From assembly GCF_041020765.1 (NCBI RefSeq), contig NZ_JBEUEJ010000010.1: a stretch of DNA of 64,000 nucleotides, one strand, 5' to 3'. Position numbers and translations under genes: made by a program. Below the pieces are notes generated by a model. That model had not been told where the DNA came from, searched no databases, and saw nothing but the letters and a program-made list of their open reading frames with translations. Source of the stretch: Kineococcus terrestris (lineage in GTDB: Bacteria > Actinomycetota > Actinomycetes > Actinomycetales > Kineococcaceae). This document shows, one piece after another, positions 33,753 through 42,196 of the stretch; position 1 is the stretch's first letter, and each line of letters begins with the position of its first letter.

Positions 33753-35198
33753 ATGGGACGCACACTGGCCGAGAAGGTCTGGGACGAGCACGTCGTCCGC
33801 CGCGGGGCGGACGGGGAGCCGGACCTGCTCTACATCGACCTCCACCTCGTGCACGAGGTCACCAGCCCGCAGGCCTTCGACGGGCTGCGGCTGGCCGGGC
33901 GCCCCGTGCGCCGGCTCGACCTCACCATCGCCACCGAGGACCACAACACCCCCACGGCGGGCATCGACCTGCCGATCGCCGACAAGACGTCGCGCACCCA
34001 GATCGAGACGCTGCGCCGCAACTGCGCCGAGTTCGGCGTCCGCCTGCACTCCCTGGGCGACGCCGAGCAGGGCATCGTCCACGTCGTCGGCCCGCAGCTC
34101 GGGCTCACCCAGCCGGGCATGACGGTCGTGTGCGGGGACTCGCACACCTCCACCCACGGCGCGTTCGGGTCGCTGGCCATGGGCATCGGCACCAGCGAGG
34201 TCGAGCACGTCCTGGCCACCCAGACCCTGCCGCTCAAGCCGTTCCGGACGATGGCGATCACCGTGAACGGGCGGCTGAAGCCGGGCACCACGGCCAAGGA
34301 CGTGATCCTGGCCGTCATCGCCCGCATCGGCACCGGCGGCGGGCAGGGCTACGTCCTGGAGTACCGCGGCGAGGCGATCGAGGCCCTGTCGATGGAGGGC
34401 CGCATGACGATCTGCAACATGTCGATCGAGGCCGGCGCGCGCGCCGGGATGGTCGCCCCCGACGAGACGACGTTCGCGTACGTGAAGGGTCGCCCGCACG
34501 CCCCCACGGGCGCCGACTGGGACGCCGCCGTGGCGCACTGGCGCACGCTGCGCACCGACGACGACGCGGTCTTCGACGCCGAGGTCGTCCTGCAGGGCGA
34601 GGAGATCGAGCCCTTCGTCACGTGGGGCACCAACCCCGGCCAGGGCGTCCCGCTGTCCGGGTCCGTGCCGGACCCGCGGAGCATCGGCGACGACGCCGCG
34701 CGCCAGTCGGTCGAGCGGGCGCTGGAGTACATGGGCCTCGAGGGCGGCACCCCCATGCGCGACATCGCCGTGGACACCGTGTTCATCGGCTCGTGCACCA
34801 ACAGCCGCATCGAGGACCTGCGCGCGGCCGCCGACGTCCTGCGCGGGCGCACCAAGGCCGAGGGCGTGCGCGTCATGGTCGTGCCGGGCTCGGCCCGCGT
34901 GCGGCTGCAGGCCGAGGCCGAGGGCATCGACGTGGTCTTCAAGGAGTTCGGCGCCGACTGGCGCCACGCCGGGTGCTCCATGTGCCTGGGCATGAACCCC
35001 GACCAGCTCGCCCCCGGCGAGCGGTGCGCCTCCACCTCGAACCGCAACTTCGAGGGCCGGCAGGGCAAGGGCGGGCGCACCCACCTCGTCAGCCCGCTCG
35101 TGGCCGCGGCCACCGCCGTGCGCGGCACCCTGTCCTCGCCCGCCGACCTGGAACCGCCGGCCGCGCCCGCGGCCGGCGCCCCGCAGCCCGTCGCCTGA
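33753..35198 (+). CDS. leuC: 3-isopropylmalate dehydratase large subunit
   Basis: A 481-aa aconitase-family subunit that, with LeuD, isomerises 2- to 3-isopropylmalate. The three [4Fe-4S] cysteines are in GSCTNSR and CSMCLGMNP. VVCGDSHTSTHGAFG and TSNRNFEGRQG are active-site segments. GGAGGACCGGAGGGGACCG precedes the ATG. leuD follows 25 bp later. The last ~20 residues are an Ala/Pro tail. Confidence 0.97.
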   Translation: MGRTLAEKVWDEHVVRRGADGEPDLLYIDLHLVHEVTSPQAFDGLRLAGRPVRRLDLTIATEDHNTPTAGIDLPIADKTSRTQIETLRRNCAEFGVRLHSLGDAEQGIVHVVGPQLGLTQPGMTVVCGDSHTSTHGAFGSLAMGIGTSEVEHVLATQTLPLKPFRTMAITVNGRLKPGTTAKDVILAVIARIGTGGGQGYVLEYRGEAIEALSMEGRMTICNMSIEAGARAGMVAPDETTFAYVKGRPHAPTGADWDAAVAHWRTLRTDDDAVFDAEVVLQGEEIEPFVTWGTNPGQGVPLSGSVPDPRSIGDDAARQSVERALEYMGLEGGTPMRDIAVDTVFIGSCTNSRIEDLRAAADVLRGRTKAEGVRVMVVPGSARVRLQAEAEGIDVVFKEFGADWRHAGCSMCLGMNPDQLAPGERCASTSNRNFEGRQGKGGRTHLVSPLVAAATAVRGTLSSPADLEPPAAPAAGAPQPVA

Positions 35199-35223
35199 GC
35201 ACCCGCCCGAGGAGGAGCACACC

Positions 35224-35829
35224 GTGGAGAAGTTCACCGTCCACCGCGGCGTCGGGGTCCCGCTGCGGCGCACCGACGTCGACACCGACCAGATCATCCC
35301 GGCCGTCTACCTCAAGCGGGTCACCAAGACCGGCTTCGAGGACGCGCTGTTCGCCGCCTGGCGCGGCGACCCGTCGTTCGTCCTGAACCAGGACGCCTAC
35401 CGCTCCGGGTCGGTGCTCGTGGCCGGCCGCGACTTCGGTACCGGCAGCTCGCGCGAGCACGCCGTCTGGGCGCTGCGCGACTACGGGTTCCGCGTCGTCC
35501 TGGCGCCCCGCTTCGCGGACATCTTCCGCGGCAACTCCGGCAAGCAGGGGCTGCTGACCGGGGTCGTCTCCCAGGAGGACGTCGAGCTCATCTGGAAGGC
35601 GCTGGAGGCGCGCCCCGGCACCGAGGTGACGGTCGACCTCCTCGAGCGCACCGTGCAGGTGGACGACTTCACCGCGCCCTTCGAGATCGACGACTACGTG
35701 CGCTGGCGCCTGCTGGAGGGCCTGGACGACATCAGCCTGACGCTGCGCCACGCCGACGCCGTGGAGGAGTTCGAGGCCGCCCGGCCGTCCTGGAAGCCGC
35801 GCACCCTGCCGGCCCGCACCGCCGGCTGA
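35224..35829 (+). CDS. leuD: 3-isopropylmalate dehydratase small subunit
   Basis: A 201-aa swivelling subunit. The family loop GRDFGTGSSREHAVWAL and FRGNSGKQGLL are intact, as is the N-terminal RRTDVDTDQIIPAVYL. It starts with GTG after CGAGGAGGAG. It forms the heterodimer with LeuC encoded directly upstream. It ends at a 16-bp stem-loop. Confidence 0.97.
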   Translation: MEKFTVHRGVGVPLRRTDVDTDQIIPAVYLKRVTKTGFEDALFAAWRGDPSFVLNQDAYRSGSVLVAGRDFGTGSSREHAVWALRDYGFRVVLAPRFADIFRGNSGKQGLLTGVVSQEDVELIWKALEARPGTEVTVDLLERTVQVDDFTAPFEIDDYVRWRLLEGLDDISLTLRHADAVEEFEAARPSWKPRTLPARTAG

Positions 35830-35857
35830 GGCCCGGCCCGGCAGGGCCGCGACCTCG

Positions 35858-35893
35858 CGCCCCGGTCCCCGCCCGACGGCGGGAGCCGGGGCG
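35858..35893 (+). terminator. leuCD terminator
   Basis: A 16-bp stem with one mismatch and one G-T pair (35858-35873 with 35878-35893) and a 4-nt loop, 28 bp after the leuD stop. Confidence 0.75.
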
Positions 35894-35906
35894 CTGCCGC
35901 GTCCGG

Positions 35907-35927
35907 ACCCGTTGCGCCGCAACGGGT
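35907..35927. promoter_or_regulatory. palindrome 1 of the leuD-hup gap
   Basis: Perfect inverted repeat with 10-bp arms ACCCGTTGCG and CGCAACGGGT and a single central C. Core form CCCGTTG-N5-CAACGGG. Confidence 0.65.
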
Positions 35928-35950
35928 GCGCGCGCCGGGCGGCGGGCAGT

Positions 35951-35965
35951 CGTTGGGGGGCAACG
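35951..35965. promoter_or_regulatory. palindrome 2 of the leuD-hup gap
   Basis: CGTTG-N5-CAACG, followed by GG so that the right half matches palindrome 1. Centre-to-centre distance from palindrome 1 is 41 bp. Confidence 0.5.
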
Positions 35966-36028
35966 GGCCCGCCGGCGCGCCGGGACGGCGGCGCGCGCCC
36001 CCGCCCGCGCGGCGCGCGGTGCCCGTCA

Positions 36029-36047
36029 CCGGTTGCGGCGCAGCGGG
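36029..36047. promoter_or_regulatory. palindrome 3 of the leuD-hup gap
   Basis: CCGGTTG-N5-CAGCGGG, one mismatch per arm relative to palindrome 1. Centre 80 bp from palindrome 2. Confidence 0.45.
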
Positions 36048-36238
36048 ACTGGCCGCCCGCGGACGCCGTGTCCCTGGTGGACGGCGGTGATCGGCGGTCG
36101 TACCGTTGCCCGCGTCGGGCTCCTGCTCGGCCTCGCAGCACCCGTCCGGACGGCCTGCGGGACAACCTGCCGGACGCACCGCTGCCCGCCCCGCCGCACG
36201 GCGCGGCGCTGCGGGGCACTCGCTGAGGAGGAGCACCC

Positions 36239-36931
36239 GTGAACAAGTCGGAACTGGTCGACGCGCTGGAGGAGCGGCTCGGGGGGCGCAAGCAGGCCAC
36301 CGCGGCCGTGGAGGCGCTCGTCGACACCATCACCCTGGCCGTCGCCAAGGGCGAGAAGGTCGCCATCAGCGGCTTCGGCACCTTCGAGAAGCAGGCGCGC
36401 AACGCCCGCACCGGCCGCAACCCGCGCACCGGCGAGGCCGTCAAGATCAAGAAGACGTCCGTGCCGCGGTTCCGCCCCGGCACCGCCTTCAAGGAGGTCG
36501 TCGCCGACACCAAGGCGCTGCGCGCCTGGACGGCCTCGCTGAAGGAGAAGGGCGTCGCCACCGGCGCCGCCTCCCGCCCGGCCGCCGGCGCCGCGGCGCA
36601 GAAGGCCGCTCCCGCCGCGCGGGCCGCCACGGGCCGCACCAGCACCGCCACGTCCACCCGCCCGCCCGCCCGCACGGCCGCCGCGCGACCGGCCGCCCGC
36701 ACCACGGCCACGGGCACCGCGGCGAAGACCACCGCCGCGAGGACGACGGCCGCGAAGACCGCGCCCGCCGCGAAGACCACGGCCGCGAAGACCACGGCCG
36801 CGAAGACGACCGCCACGAAGACGACGGCCGCGAAGACGACCGCGGCCAAGACGGCGACGGGCACCGCCACGACCGCCGCCAAGCAGACCACCGGCCGCGC
36901 CCCGGCCAAGCGGGCCGCCAAGAAGGCTTGA
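36239..36931 (+). CDS. hup: HU-type nucleoid protein with histone-H1-like tail
   Basis: A 230-aa DNA-binding protein. Residues 1-95 are a complete HU fold (MNKSELVDALEERLGG, AISGFGTFEKQARNARTGRNP, VPRFRPGTAFKEVV). Residues ~105-230 are a disordered Ala/Lys/Thr tail with about eight AAKTT-type units that resemble eukaryotic histone H1. This two-part build matches HupS of Streptomyces and HupB of mycobacteria, which bend and compact DNA. The GTG start follows GAGGAGGAG, and the gene ends at a 23-bp hairpin. Confidence 0.95.
   Translation: MNKSELVDALEERLGGRKQATAAVEALVDTITLAVAKGEKVAISGFGTFEKQARNARTGRNPRTGEAVKIKKTSVPRFRPGTAFKEVVADTKALRAWTASLKEKGVATGAASRPAAGAAAQKAAPAARAATGRTSTATSTRPPARTAAARPAARTTATGTAAKTTAARTTAAKTAPAAKTTAAKTTAAKTTATKTTAAKTTAAKTATGTATTAAKQTTGRAPAKRAAKKA
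36722..36854 (+). repeat. 15-bp repeat array encoding the AAKTT tail of HU
   Basis: Roughly 15-bp units of the form GCGAAGACCACGGCC, imperfectly repeated. They encode Ala-Ala-Lys-Thr-Thr repeats. Confidence 0.85.
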
Positions 36932-36940
36932 GGGCCCGCC

Positions 36941-36990
36941 CCGCACGACGACGCCCCCCGGCCGGACGGCCGGGGGGCGTCGTCGTGCGG
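36941..36990. terminator. bidirectional terminator between hup and the HTH-MurA gene
   Basis: A perfect 23-bp stem (36941-36963 with 36968-36990) closed by a GGAC tetraloop. It is the longest hairpin in the window and lies between convergent genes. Confidence 0.92.
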
Positions 36991-36996
36991 AACCGC

Positions 36997-38541
36997 TCAG
37001 GCGTCGCGGAACGTCTCGATCTGCGCGCCCAGCGGCACGAGGCGCTCGGCGAGCTGCTCGTACCCGCGGGCGATGATGTCGACGTTGCGCAGCACCGAGG
37101 TGCCCTTGGCGGCGAGCATCGCCAGCAGCAGCACGACCGCCGGGCGCAGCGCCGGCGGGCACAGCACCTCCGCGCCCGACCAGCGCGTGGGGCCCTCGAC
37201 GAGGACCCGGTGCGGGTCGAGCAGCTTCACGTTGGCCCCGAGCCGGTTCAGCTCCGTCAGGTAGATGGCCCGGTTGTCGTACACCCAGTCGTGCACCGTG
37301 GTGGCGCCCTCCGCGCTCGCGGCGATGACCGCGAAGAACGGCAGGTTGTCGATGTTCAGGCCGGGGAACGGCATGGGGTGCACCTTGTCGATCGGTGCCT
37401 TGAGCGCCGAGGGGTGCACCGTGATGTCGACCAGGCGCGTGCGGCCGTTGGCGGCCGGGTACTCCGGGGACAGCTCGTAGCGCAGCCCCATCTCCTCCAG
37501 GATCGCCAGCTCGATCTCGAGGAACTCGATGGGCGCGCGCGTCACCGTCAGCTCGGAGTGGGTGACGATCGCCGCGGTCAGCAGGCTCATCGCCTCGACC
37601 GGGTCCTCGGAGGGGGAGTAGTCCACGTCCACGGCGATGTCGGGCACGCCGTGCACGACGAGGGTCGTCGTGCCGATGCCGTCGATGCGCACGCCGAGCT
37701 TCTCCAGGAAGAAGCACAGGTCCTGGACCATGTAGTTCGGGCTGGCGTTGCGGATGGTCGTCACGCCGTCGCGGCGGGCCGCGGCCATGAGGGCGTTCTC
37801 GGTCACGGTGTCGCCGCGCTCGGTCAGCACGACCGGGCGGCGCGGGGCCACGGAGCGGTCGACGACGGCGTGGTAGTTGCCCGTGGTGGCGGTGATGCTC
37901 AGCCCGAACGGGCGCAGCGCCACCATGTGCGGCTCGACGGTGCGGGTGCCCAGGTCGCAGCCGCCGGCGTAGGGCAGCTGGAAGGTGTCGTGGCGGTGCA
38001 GCAGGGGCCCCAGCATCATGATGATGCTGCGGGTGCGGCGCGCGGTCTCGCCGTCCATCGCGTCCAGGTCGAGGGACTCGGGGACGTCGAGGACGAGGTC
38101 GGACTCGTCGACCCACTCGTAGCGCACGCCGATGCTGGCGAGGACGTCGAGGATGCGGTGGATCTCCAGGATGCGGGCGACGCCGCGCAGCGTGGTGCGG
38201 CCGCGGTTGAGCAGCGCGGCGCACAGCAGGGCGACGCCGGCGTTCTTGCTGGACTTCACCGCGATGCTGCCCGACAGCTGGCACCCGCCGTGCACGCGCA
38301 GGTGCGTGGGGCCGGGGCGGCCGAGGGAGACGATGTCGTCCTGCAGGGCGTGGCCGATGCGCTGGAGCATCTCGATGGAGACGTTCTGCTGACCGGACTC
38401 CATGCGGTGCACGGCGCTCTGGCTGGTGCTCAGGCGCTCGGCCAGCTGGGTCTGGGTCAGTCCGCGGTGGCGGCGGGCGTCCCGGATGAGGGCGCCGACC
38501 TCGGTCAGGTGGTCGCTCACGGGCTCGGTGGAGACTGCCAT
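36997..38541 (-). CDS. HTH-MurA fusion: XRE DNA-binding domain plus UDP-GlcNAc enolpyruvyl-transferase-like domain
   Basis: A 514-aa protein. Residues ~15-75 are an XRE-type helix-turn-helix (LIRDARRHRGLTQTQLAERL then STSQSAVHRMESGQQNVSIE). Residues ~80-510 are a full EPSP-synthase/MurA fold. MurA landmarks are kept: Lys-Asn in SSKNAGVALL, the catalytic-loop Cys in YAGGCDLGTR, and the Asp of PFPGLNIDNLP in place of the usual FPTDMQA. It may be a metabolite-sensing repressor, a second MurA, or both. Related fusions occur in other actinobacteria but are uncharacterised as far as I know. The ATG at 38541 is preferred over a GTG three codons upstream. Confidence 0.88.
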   Translation of the reverse strand: MAVSTEPVSDHLTEVGALIRDARRHRGLTQTQLAERLSTSQSAVHRMESGQQNVSIEMLQRIGHALQDDIVSLGRPGPTHLRVHGGCQLSGSIAVKSSKNAGVALLCAALLNRGRTTLRGVARILEIHRILDVLASIGVRYEWVDESDLVLDVPESLDLDAMDGETARRTRSIIMMLGPLLHRHDTFQLPYAGGCDLGTRTVEPHMVALRPFGLSITATTGNYHAVVDRSVAPRRPVVLTERGDTVTENALMAAARRDGVTTIRNASPNYMVQDLCFFLEKLGVRIDGIGTTTLVVHGVPDIAVDVDYSPSEDPVEAMSLLTAAIVTHSELTVTRAPIEFLEIELAILEEMGLRYELSPEYPAANGRTRLVDITVHPSALKAPIDKVHPMPFPGLNIDNLPFFAVIAASAEGATTVHDWVYDNRAIYLTELNRLGANVKLLDPHRVLVEGPTRWSGAEVLCPPALRPAVVLLLAMLAAKGTSVLRNVDIIARGYEQLAERLVPLGAQIETFRDA

Positions 38542-38552
38542 GCGCGCCACCG

Positions 38553-38570
38553 TATCTCACATCTGAGATA
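38553..38570. promoter_or_regulatory. perfect palindrome in front of the HTH-MurA gene
   Basis: TATCTCA-catc-TGAGATA lies 11 nt before the ATG at 38541. It is a rare AT-rich patch that overlaps the likely -10 region. The position suits autorepression by the gene's own HTH domain. Confidence 0.72.
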
Positions 38571-38670
38571 ATCCTGGCACCCGCGTCGGCGTGTCGGCTG
38601 GTCACTCACCGTGATGCCCGTGGGGGCCGCGGCGCGGTGGACCGGTGCCGGAGCACGCCCTCCCTGGTCC

Positions 38671-38676
38671 TAGCGT
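38671..38676 (+). promoter_or_regulatory. -10 hexamer for leaderless gpsA
   Basis: TAGCGT ends 7 nt before GTG 38684, which supports that start over the upstream in-frame GTG. Confidence 0.5.
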
Positions 38677-38683
38677 GGCAGCC

Positions 38684-39727
38684 GTGCCGCCTGTTCCCCG
38701 CCACCACCGCCCCTCCCACGCGCGTGTCGCGGTCCTGGGCGCCGGGTCGTGGGGCAGCGCCTTCGCGCTCGTCCTGGCCGACGCCGGCCGCGACGTCGTC
38801 CTGTGGGCCCGGCGCGCCGAGGTCGCCGAGGAGGTGCGCGGGCGGCACCGCAACAGCGCCTACCTCGGCGACGTGGAGCTGCCCGGCCGCGTCGACGCCA
38901 CCGCCGACGTCGCGCGCGCCCTGGACGGCGCCGACCTCGTCGTCCTCGCCCTGCCCCTGCAGCGGCTGCGCGAGCACCTGACGGCCTGGCGCGAGCTGCT
39001 GCCGCCCGTGCCGCTGGTCTCGCTGGCCAAGGGCGTGGAGACCAGCACCGGCCTGTTCGGCACCGAGGTCGTGCGCGACGCCACCGGCGCCGGTCCCGAG
39101 CGCGTCGTGGCCGTCTCCGGGCCCAACCTCGCCGCCGAGATCGCCCGCCGCGACCCCGCCGCCGCCGTCGTCGCCTGCCGCGACGAGGCCGTGGCCGCCG
39201 CCGTCGCCGACGCCTGCGCCGCCCCCGCCTTCCGCCCGTACCTGTCCACCGACGTCACCGGCGTCGACGTCGCCGGGGCCCTGAAGAACGTCGTCGCCCT
39301 GGCCGTCGGCGTCACCGAGGGCGCCGGGCACGGCGCCAACGCCCGCGCCGCCATCCTCACCCGCGGCCTGGCCGAGACCACCCGCCTCGGCGTCGCCCTC
39401 GGCGCCCGCGAGGCCACGTTCGCCGGGCTCGCCGGCGTCGGCGACCTCGTCGCCACCTGCGGCTCGCCGCTGTCGCGCAACCACCGCGTGGGCACCGCCC
39501 TGGGCCGCGGCGCCGACCTGGGGACCGCGCTGGCCGCCGCGGGCGGCACCGCCGAGGGCGTGGCCAGCGCCCCGGCCGTCCTGCGCCGCGCCGAGCGCGC
39601 CGGCGTCGACCTGCCGCTGACCCGCGAGGTCGTCGCCGTCCTGCGCGCCGAGAGCACCCCCGCCCAGACCGCCGGGCGGCTGCTGGCGCGCGCCCGCACC
39701 CTCGACGGGCCCTGGCCCCTCGCCTGA
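38684..39727 (+). CDS. gpsA: glycerol-3-phosphate dehydrogenase [NAD(P)+]
   Basis: A 347-aa enzyme that reduces dihydroxyacetone phosphate to sn-glycerol-3-phosphate for phospholipids. The Rossmann motif VAVLGAGSWGSAFA is near residue 20. SGPNLAAEIARRDP, the catalytic Lys in ALKNVVALAVGV and GLAGVGDLVATC follow. The GTG at 38684 gives the usual short N-terminus and agrees with the -10 hexamer upstream. It links to the fab operon metabolically but not by position. Confidence 0.95.
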   Translation: MPPVPRHHRPSHARVAVLGAGSWGSAFALVLADAGRDVVLWARRAEVAEEVRGRHRNSAYLGDVELPGRVDATADVARALDGADLVVLALPLQRLREHLTAWRELLPPVPLVSLAKGVETSTGLFGTEVVRDATGAGPERVVAVSGPNLAAEIARRDPAAAVVACRDEAVAAAVADACAAPAFRPYLSTDVTGVDVAGALKNVVALAVGVTEGAGHGANARAAILTRGLAETTRLGVALGAREATFAGLAGVGDLVATCGSPLSRNHRVGTALGRGADLGTALAAAGGTAEGVASAPAVLRRAERAGVDLPLTREVVAVLRAESTPAQTAGRLLARARTLDGPWPLA

Positions 39728-39730
39728 GCC

Positions 39731-39752
39731 GCCGGGACCGGCCGGTCCCGGC
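39731..39752. terminator. bidirectional terminator between gpsA and the PLP enzyme gene
   Basis: A perfect 9-bp stem with a GGCC loop fills almost the whole 26-bp gap between the two convergent stop codons. Confidence 0.75.
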
Positions 39753-39753
39753 G

Positions 39754-40983
39754 TCAGCCGCGCGGCGCCACCCGGTCCAGCGCCCGCGCCAGGTCCGCCC
39801 ACAGGTCCTCGAGGTCCTCCACGCCCACCGACAGGCGCAGCAGGTCCTCGGGCACCACGCGCGGCTCCCCGGCGTGCCGGCGGCGCCGCTCCACCAGCGA
39901 CTCGACCCCGCCCAGGCTCGTGGCGGGCACCCACAGCCGCACCGCGTCCACCACGGCGTCCGCCGCGGCCGCCCCGCCGGCCACCTCGATCGAGACGATC
40001 GCGCCGAAACCGCCCATCTGCCGGGCCGCCAGCGCGTGCCCGGGGTCCTCCGGCAGCGAGGGGTGGCGCACCCGCGTCACCGCCGGGTGCTCGCGCAGCC
40101 GCCGGGCCAGCTCCGCGGCGCTGGCCTGCGAGCGCTCCAGGCGCAGCGGCAGCGTGCGCAGCCCGCGCAGCGCCAGGAACGCCTCCAGCGGCCCGGGGAC
40201 CGCTCCGTGCAGCGTGCGGTGCCGCAGCAGCGCGTCGCGGTGCGCCGAGCCCGGCGGCACCACCACGGCCCCCATCACCACGTCGGAGTGGCCCGAGAGG
40301 AACTTCGTCACCGCGTGCACGACGACGTCGGCGCCCAGCTCCAGGGGCCGCTGCAGCAGCGGCGTGGCGAAGGTGTTGTCCACCACGACGACCGCGCCGC
40401 GCTCGCGCCCGGCCGCGGCCAGCGCCGCGATGTCGGCGACCTCCAACAGCGGGTTCGTCGGCGACTCCAGCCACAGCGCGACCGGTCCCTCGACCTCGGC
40501 CAGCACCGCCCGCACGCCGGCCACGTCGGTGATGTCCACGTGCCGCACCGCGACGCGGCCCTGCTCGGCCAGCAGCGCCGTCAGCGAGTGCGTGCCGTTG
40601 TACGCCCCGTGCGGCACCAGCACGGTGCCGGTCGCCGGCAGCAGGTGCAGCGCGGCGGCCACGGCCGCCATCCCGGAGGCGAACGTCAGCGCCTCACCGC
40701 CCTCCAGGGCGCCCAGCGCCTCCTCCAGCGCCGACCACGTCGGGTTGCCGAAGCGGCCGTAGCCGAGGGTCGGGCCCTGCGGCTCGCCGGTGTCCGTGGC
40801 GCCGGTGGCCAGCGAGCCGCCGCCCACGTACGTCGCCGACAGCGACACGGCCACGTTCAGCTCGGCGTCGTGGGCGCGCGGCGGGCGGCCGGCGACCACC
40901 GCGACGGTGGCGGGGGACAGCGGGCGCTGCCCGGGGACGTCCCGCTGGTCCTGAGGGTCCTGTCGTGGCTCCTGTCGTGGCAC
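39754..40983 (-). CDS. cystathionine gamma-synthase/lyase-like PLP enzyme
   Basis: A 409-aa fold-type I enzyme of the Cys/Met metabolism family. The PLP lysine is in HAVTKFLSGHSD. YGRFGNPTWSALEEAL, FASGMAAVAAAL and VDNTFATPLLQRPLELGAD are typical. Gamma-synthase, gamma-lyase and related activities cannot be separated by eye. GTG 40983 is the most likely start; the frame upstream overlaps ddl. It is divergent from ddl with 37 bp between start codons. Confidence 0.88.
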   Translation of the reverse strand: MPRQEPRQDPQDQRDVPGQRPLSPATVAVVAGRPPRAHDAELNVAVSLSATYVGGGSLATGATDTGEPQGPTLGYGRFGNPTWSALEEALGALEGGEALTFASGMAAVAAALHLLPATGTVLVPHGAYNGTHSLTALLAEQGRVAVRHVDITDVAGVRAVLAEVEGPVALWLESPTNPLLEVADIAALAAAGRERGAVVVVDNTFATPLLQRPLELGADVVVHAVTKFLSGHSDVVMGAVVVPPGSAHRDALLRHRTLHGAVPGPLEAFLALRGLRTLPLRLERSQASAAELARRLREHPAVTRVRHPSLPEDPGHALAARQMGGFGAIVSIEVAGGAAAADAVVDAVRLWVPATSLGGVESLVERRRRHAGEPRVVPEDLLRLSVGVEDLEDLWADLARALDRVAPRG

Positions 40984-41007
40984 GGCAGGAGACAACCACA
41001 CCGCCGG

Positions 41008-41013
41008 TAGGGT
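41008..41013 (+). promoter_or_regulatory. -10 hexamer for leaderless ddl
   Basis: TAGGGT ends 7 nt before the ddl ATG at 41021. Confidence 0.6.
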
Positions 41014-41020
41014 CCCCGCG

Positions 41021-42187
41021 ATGACTCCCTCCGGCCCGAGCGCGAAGCCCCGCGTCGCCGTCCTCTTCGGCGGCCGCTCCTCCGAGCACGCCATCAGCTG
41101 CGTGACGGCCGCGAGCGTCCTCGCCGCCGTCGACCGCGCCCGCTACGACGTCGTGCCCGTCGGCATCACGCGCGGCGGGCAGTGGGTCCTCGTCGACGAC
41201 GACCCCGAGCGCCTGCGCATCGTCGACGGCAAGCTGCCCGAGGTGCCCGCCGCCGGTGAGCGCGTCGCCCTCGCCCAGGACGTCGAGGCGCGCGCCCTGC
41301 ACCGCCTCGACGCGCCCGCCGCCCGCGCCACCCCCGCCGACCTGGCCGTGGACGTCGTCTTCCCCCTCCTGCACGGCCCCTACGGCGAGGACGGCACCCT
41401 GCAGGGCCTGCTGGAGATGTCCGGCACCCGCTACGTCGGCTCCGGCGTGCTGGCCTCGGCCGCCGGGATGGACAAGCAGGCCATGAAGACCATGCTCGCC
41501 GGCGCCGGCCTGAGCGTCGGCCCGTGGTGGTGGGGGACCGCCCGGCGCTGGGAGACCGACCGCGAGGCCTGCCGCGCCGAGGTCGCCGCCCTGGGCCTGC
41601 CCGTCTTCGTCAAGCCCGCCCGCGCCGGCTCCAGCATCGGCATCAGCCGCGTCGACGAGCCCGGTCAGCTGGACGCCGCCGTCGCGGCCGCGCTCGAGCA
41701 CGACCCGAAGTTCCTCGTCGAGGCGCGGGTGGCCGGCCGCGAGGTCGAGGTCGGCGTCCTGCAGGAACCCGACGGGACGGTGAGCGCCAGCCTGCCCGGG
41801 GAGGTCGAGGTCGTCGACGGGCGCGCCTTCTACGACTTCGAGGCCAAGTACCTCGACGCCGCCGCGGTCCGGATCAGCTGCCCGGCCGACCTGCCCGCCC
41901 ACGTCACCGACGCCGTGCGGCGCACCGCCGTCGAGGTGTTCGCCGCGATGGGCGCCGAGGGCCTGGCCCGCGTCGACCTGTTCGTCGACGTCGACCCGGA
42001 CGGCGACCCGGACGGCGACGGCGGCGGCGGCGCCGCGCGGGTCGTCGTCAACGAGATCAACACGATGCCCGGGTTCACGCCGACGTCGATGTTCCCGCAG
42101 CTGTGGGCGGCCTCCGGCGTCTCCTACGAGGAGCTGGTGGACCGCCTGCTGCAGCAGGCCCTGCACCGGCCCGCCGGGCTGCGCTGA
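41021..42187 (+). CDS. ddl: D-alanine--D-alanine ligase
   Basis: A 388-aa ATP-grasp ligase that makes the D-Ala-D-Ala end of the peptidoglycan stem. VAVLFGGRSSEHAIS, HGPYGEDGTLQGLLE, PVFVKPARAGSSIGIS and NEINTMPGFTPTSMFPQLW are intact. An insert of Asp-Pro-Asp-Gly repeats and glycines (near residues 325-340) interrupts the strand before NEINTMPG. It is probably a surface loop. ATG 41021 is supported by the -10 hexamer 7 nt upstream. Confidence 0.96.
   Translation: MTPSGPSAKPRVAVLFGGRSSEHAISCVTAASVLAAVDRARYDVVPVGITRGGQWVLVDDDPERLRIVDGKLPEVPAAGERVALAQDVEARALHRLDAPAARATPADLAVDVVFPLLHGPYGEDGTLQGLLEMSGTRYVGSGVLASAAGMDKQAMKTMLAGAGLSVGPWWWGTARRWETDREACRAEVAALGLPVFVKPARAGSSIGISRVDEPGQLDAAVAAALEHDPKFLVEARVAGREVEVGVLQEPDGTVSASLPGEVEVVDGRAFYDFEAKYLDAAAVRISCPADLPAHVTDAVRRTAVEVFAAMGAEGLARVDLFVDVDPDGDPDGDGGGGAARVVVNEINTMPGFTPTSMFPQLWAASGVSYEELVDRLLQQALHRPAGLR
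41993..42016 (+). repeat. 12-bp duplication in ddl
   Basis: Two perfect copies of GACCCGGACGGC, followed by a GGC run, encode the Asp-Pro-Asp-Gly and Gly loop. Confidence 0.85.
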
Positions 42188-42196
42188 GCGGTGCGC

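Larger units (their letters stand above)
35830..36238 (+). other. 409-bp regulatory gap between leuD and hup
   Basis: No credible gene is seen. From left to right it holds the leuD terminator, then three related inverted repeats (centres 35917, 35958 and 36038). A related half-site CCGTTG lies at 36103, and the GAGGAGGAG ribosome site precedes hup. The gap is unusually long for this compact region. Confidence 0.7.
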
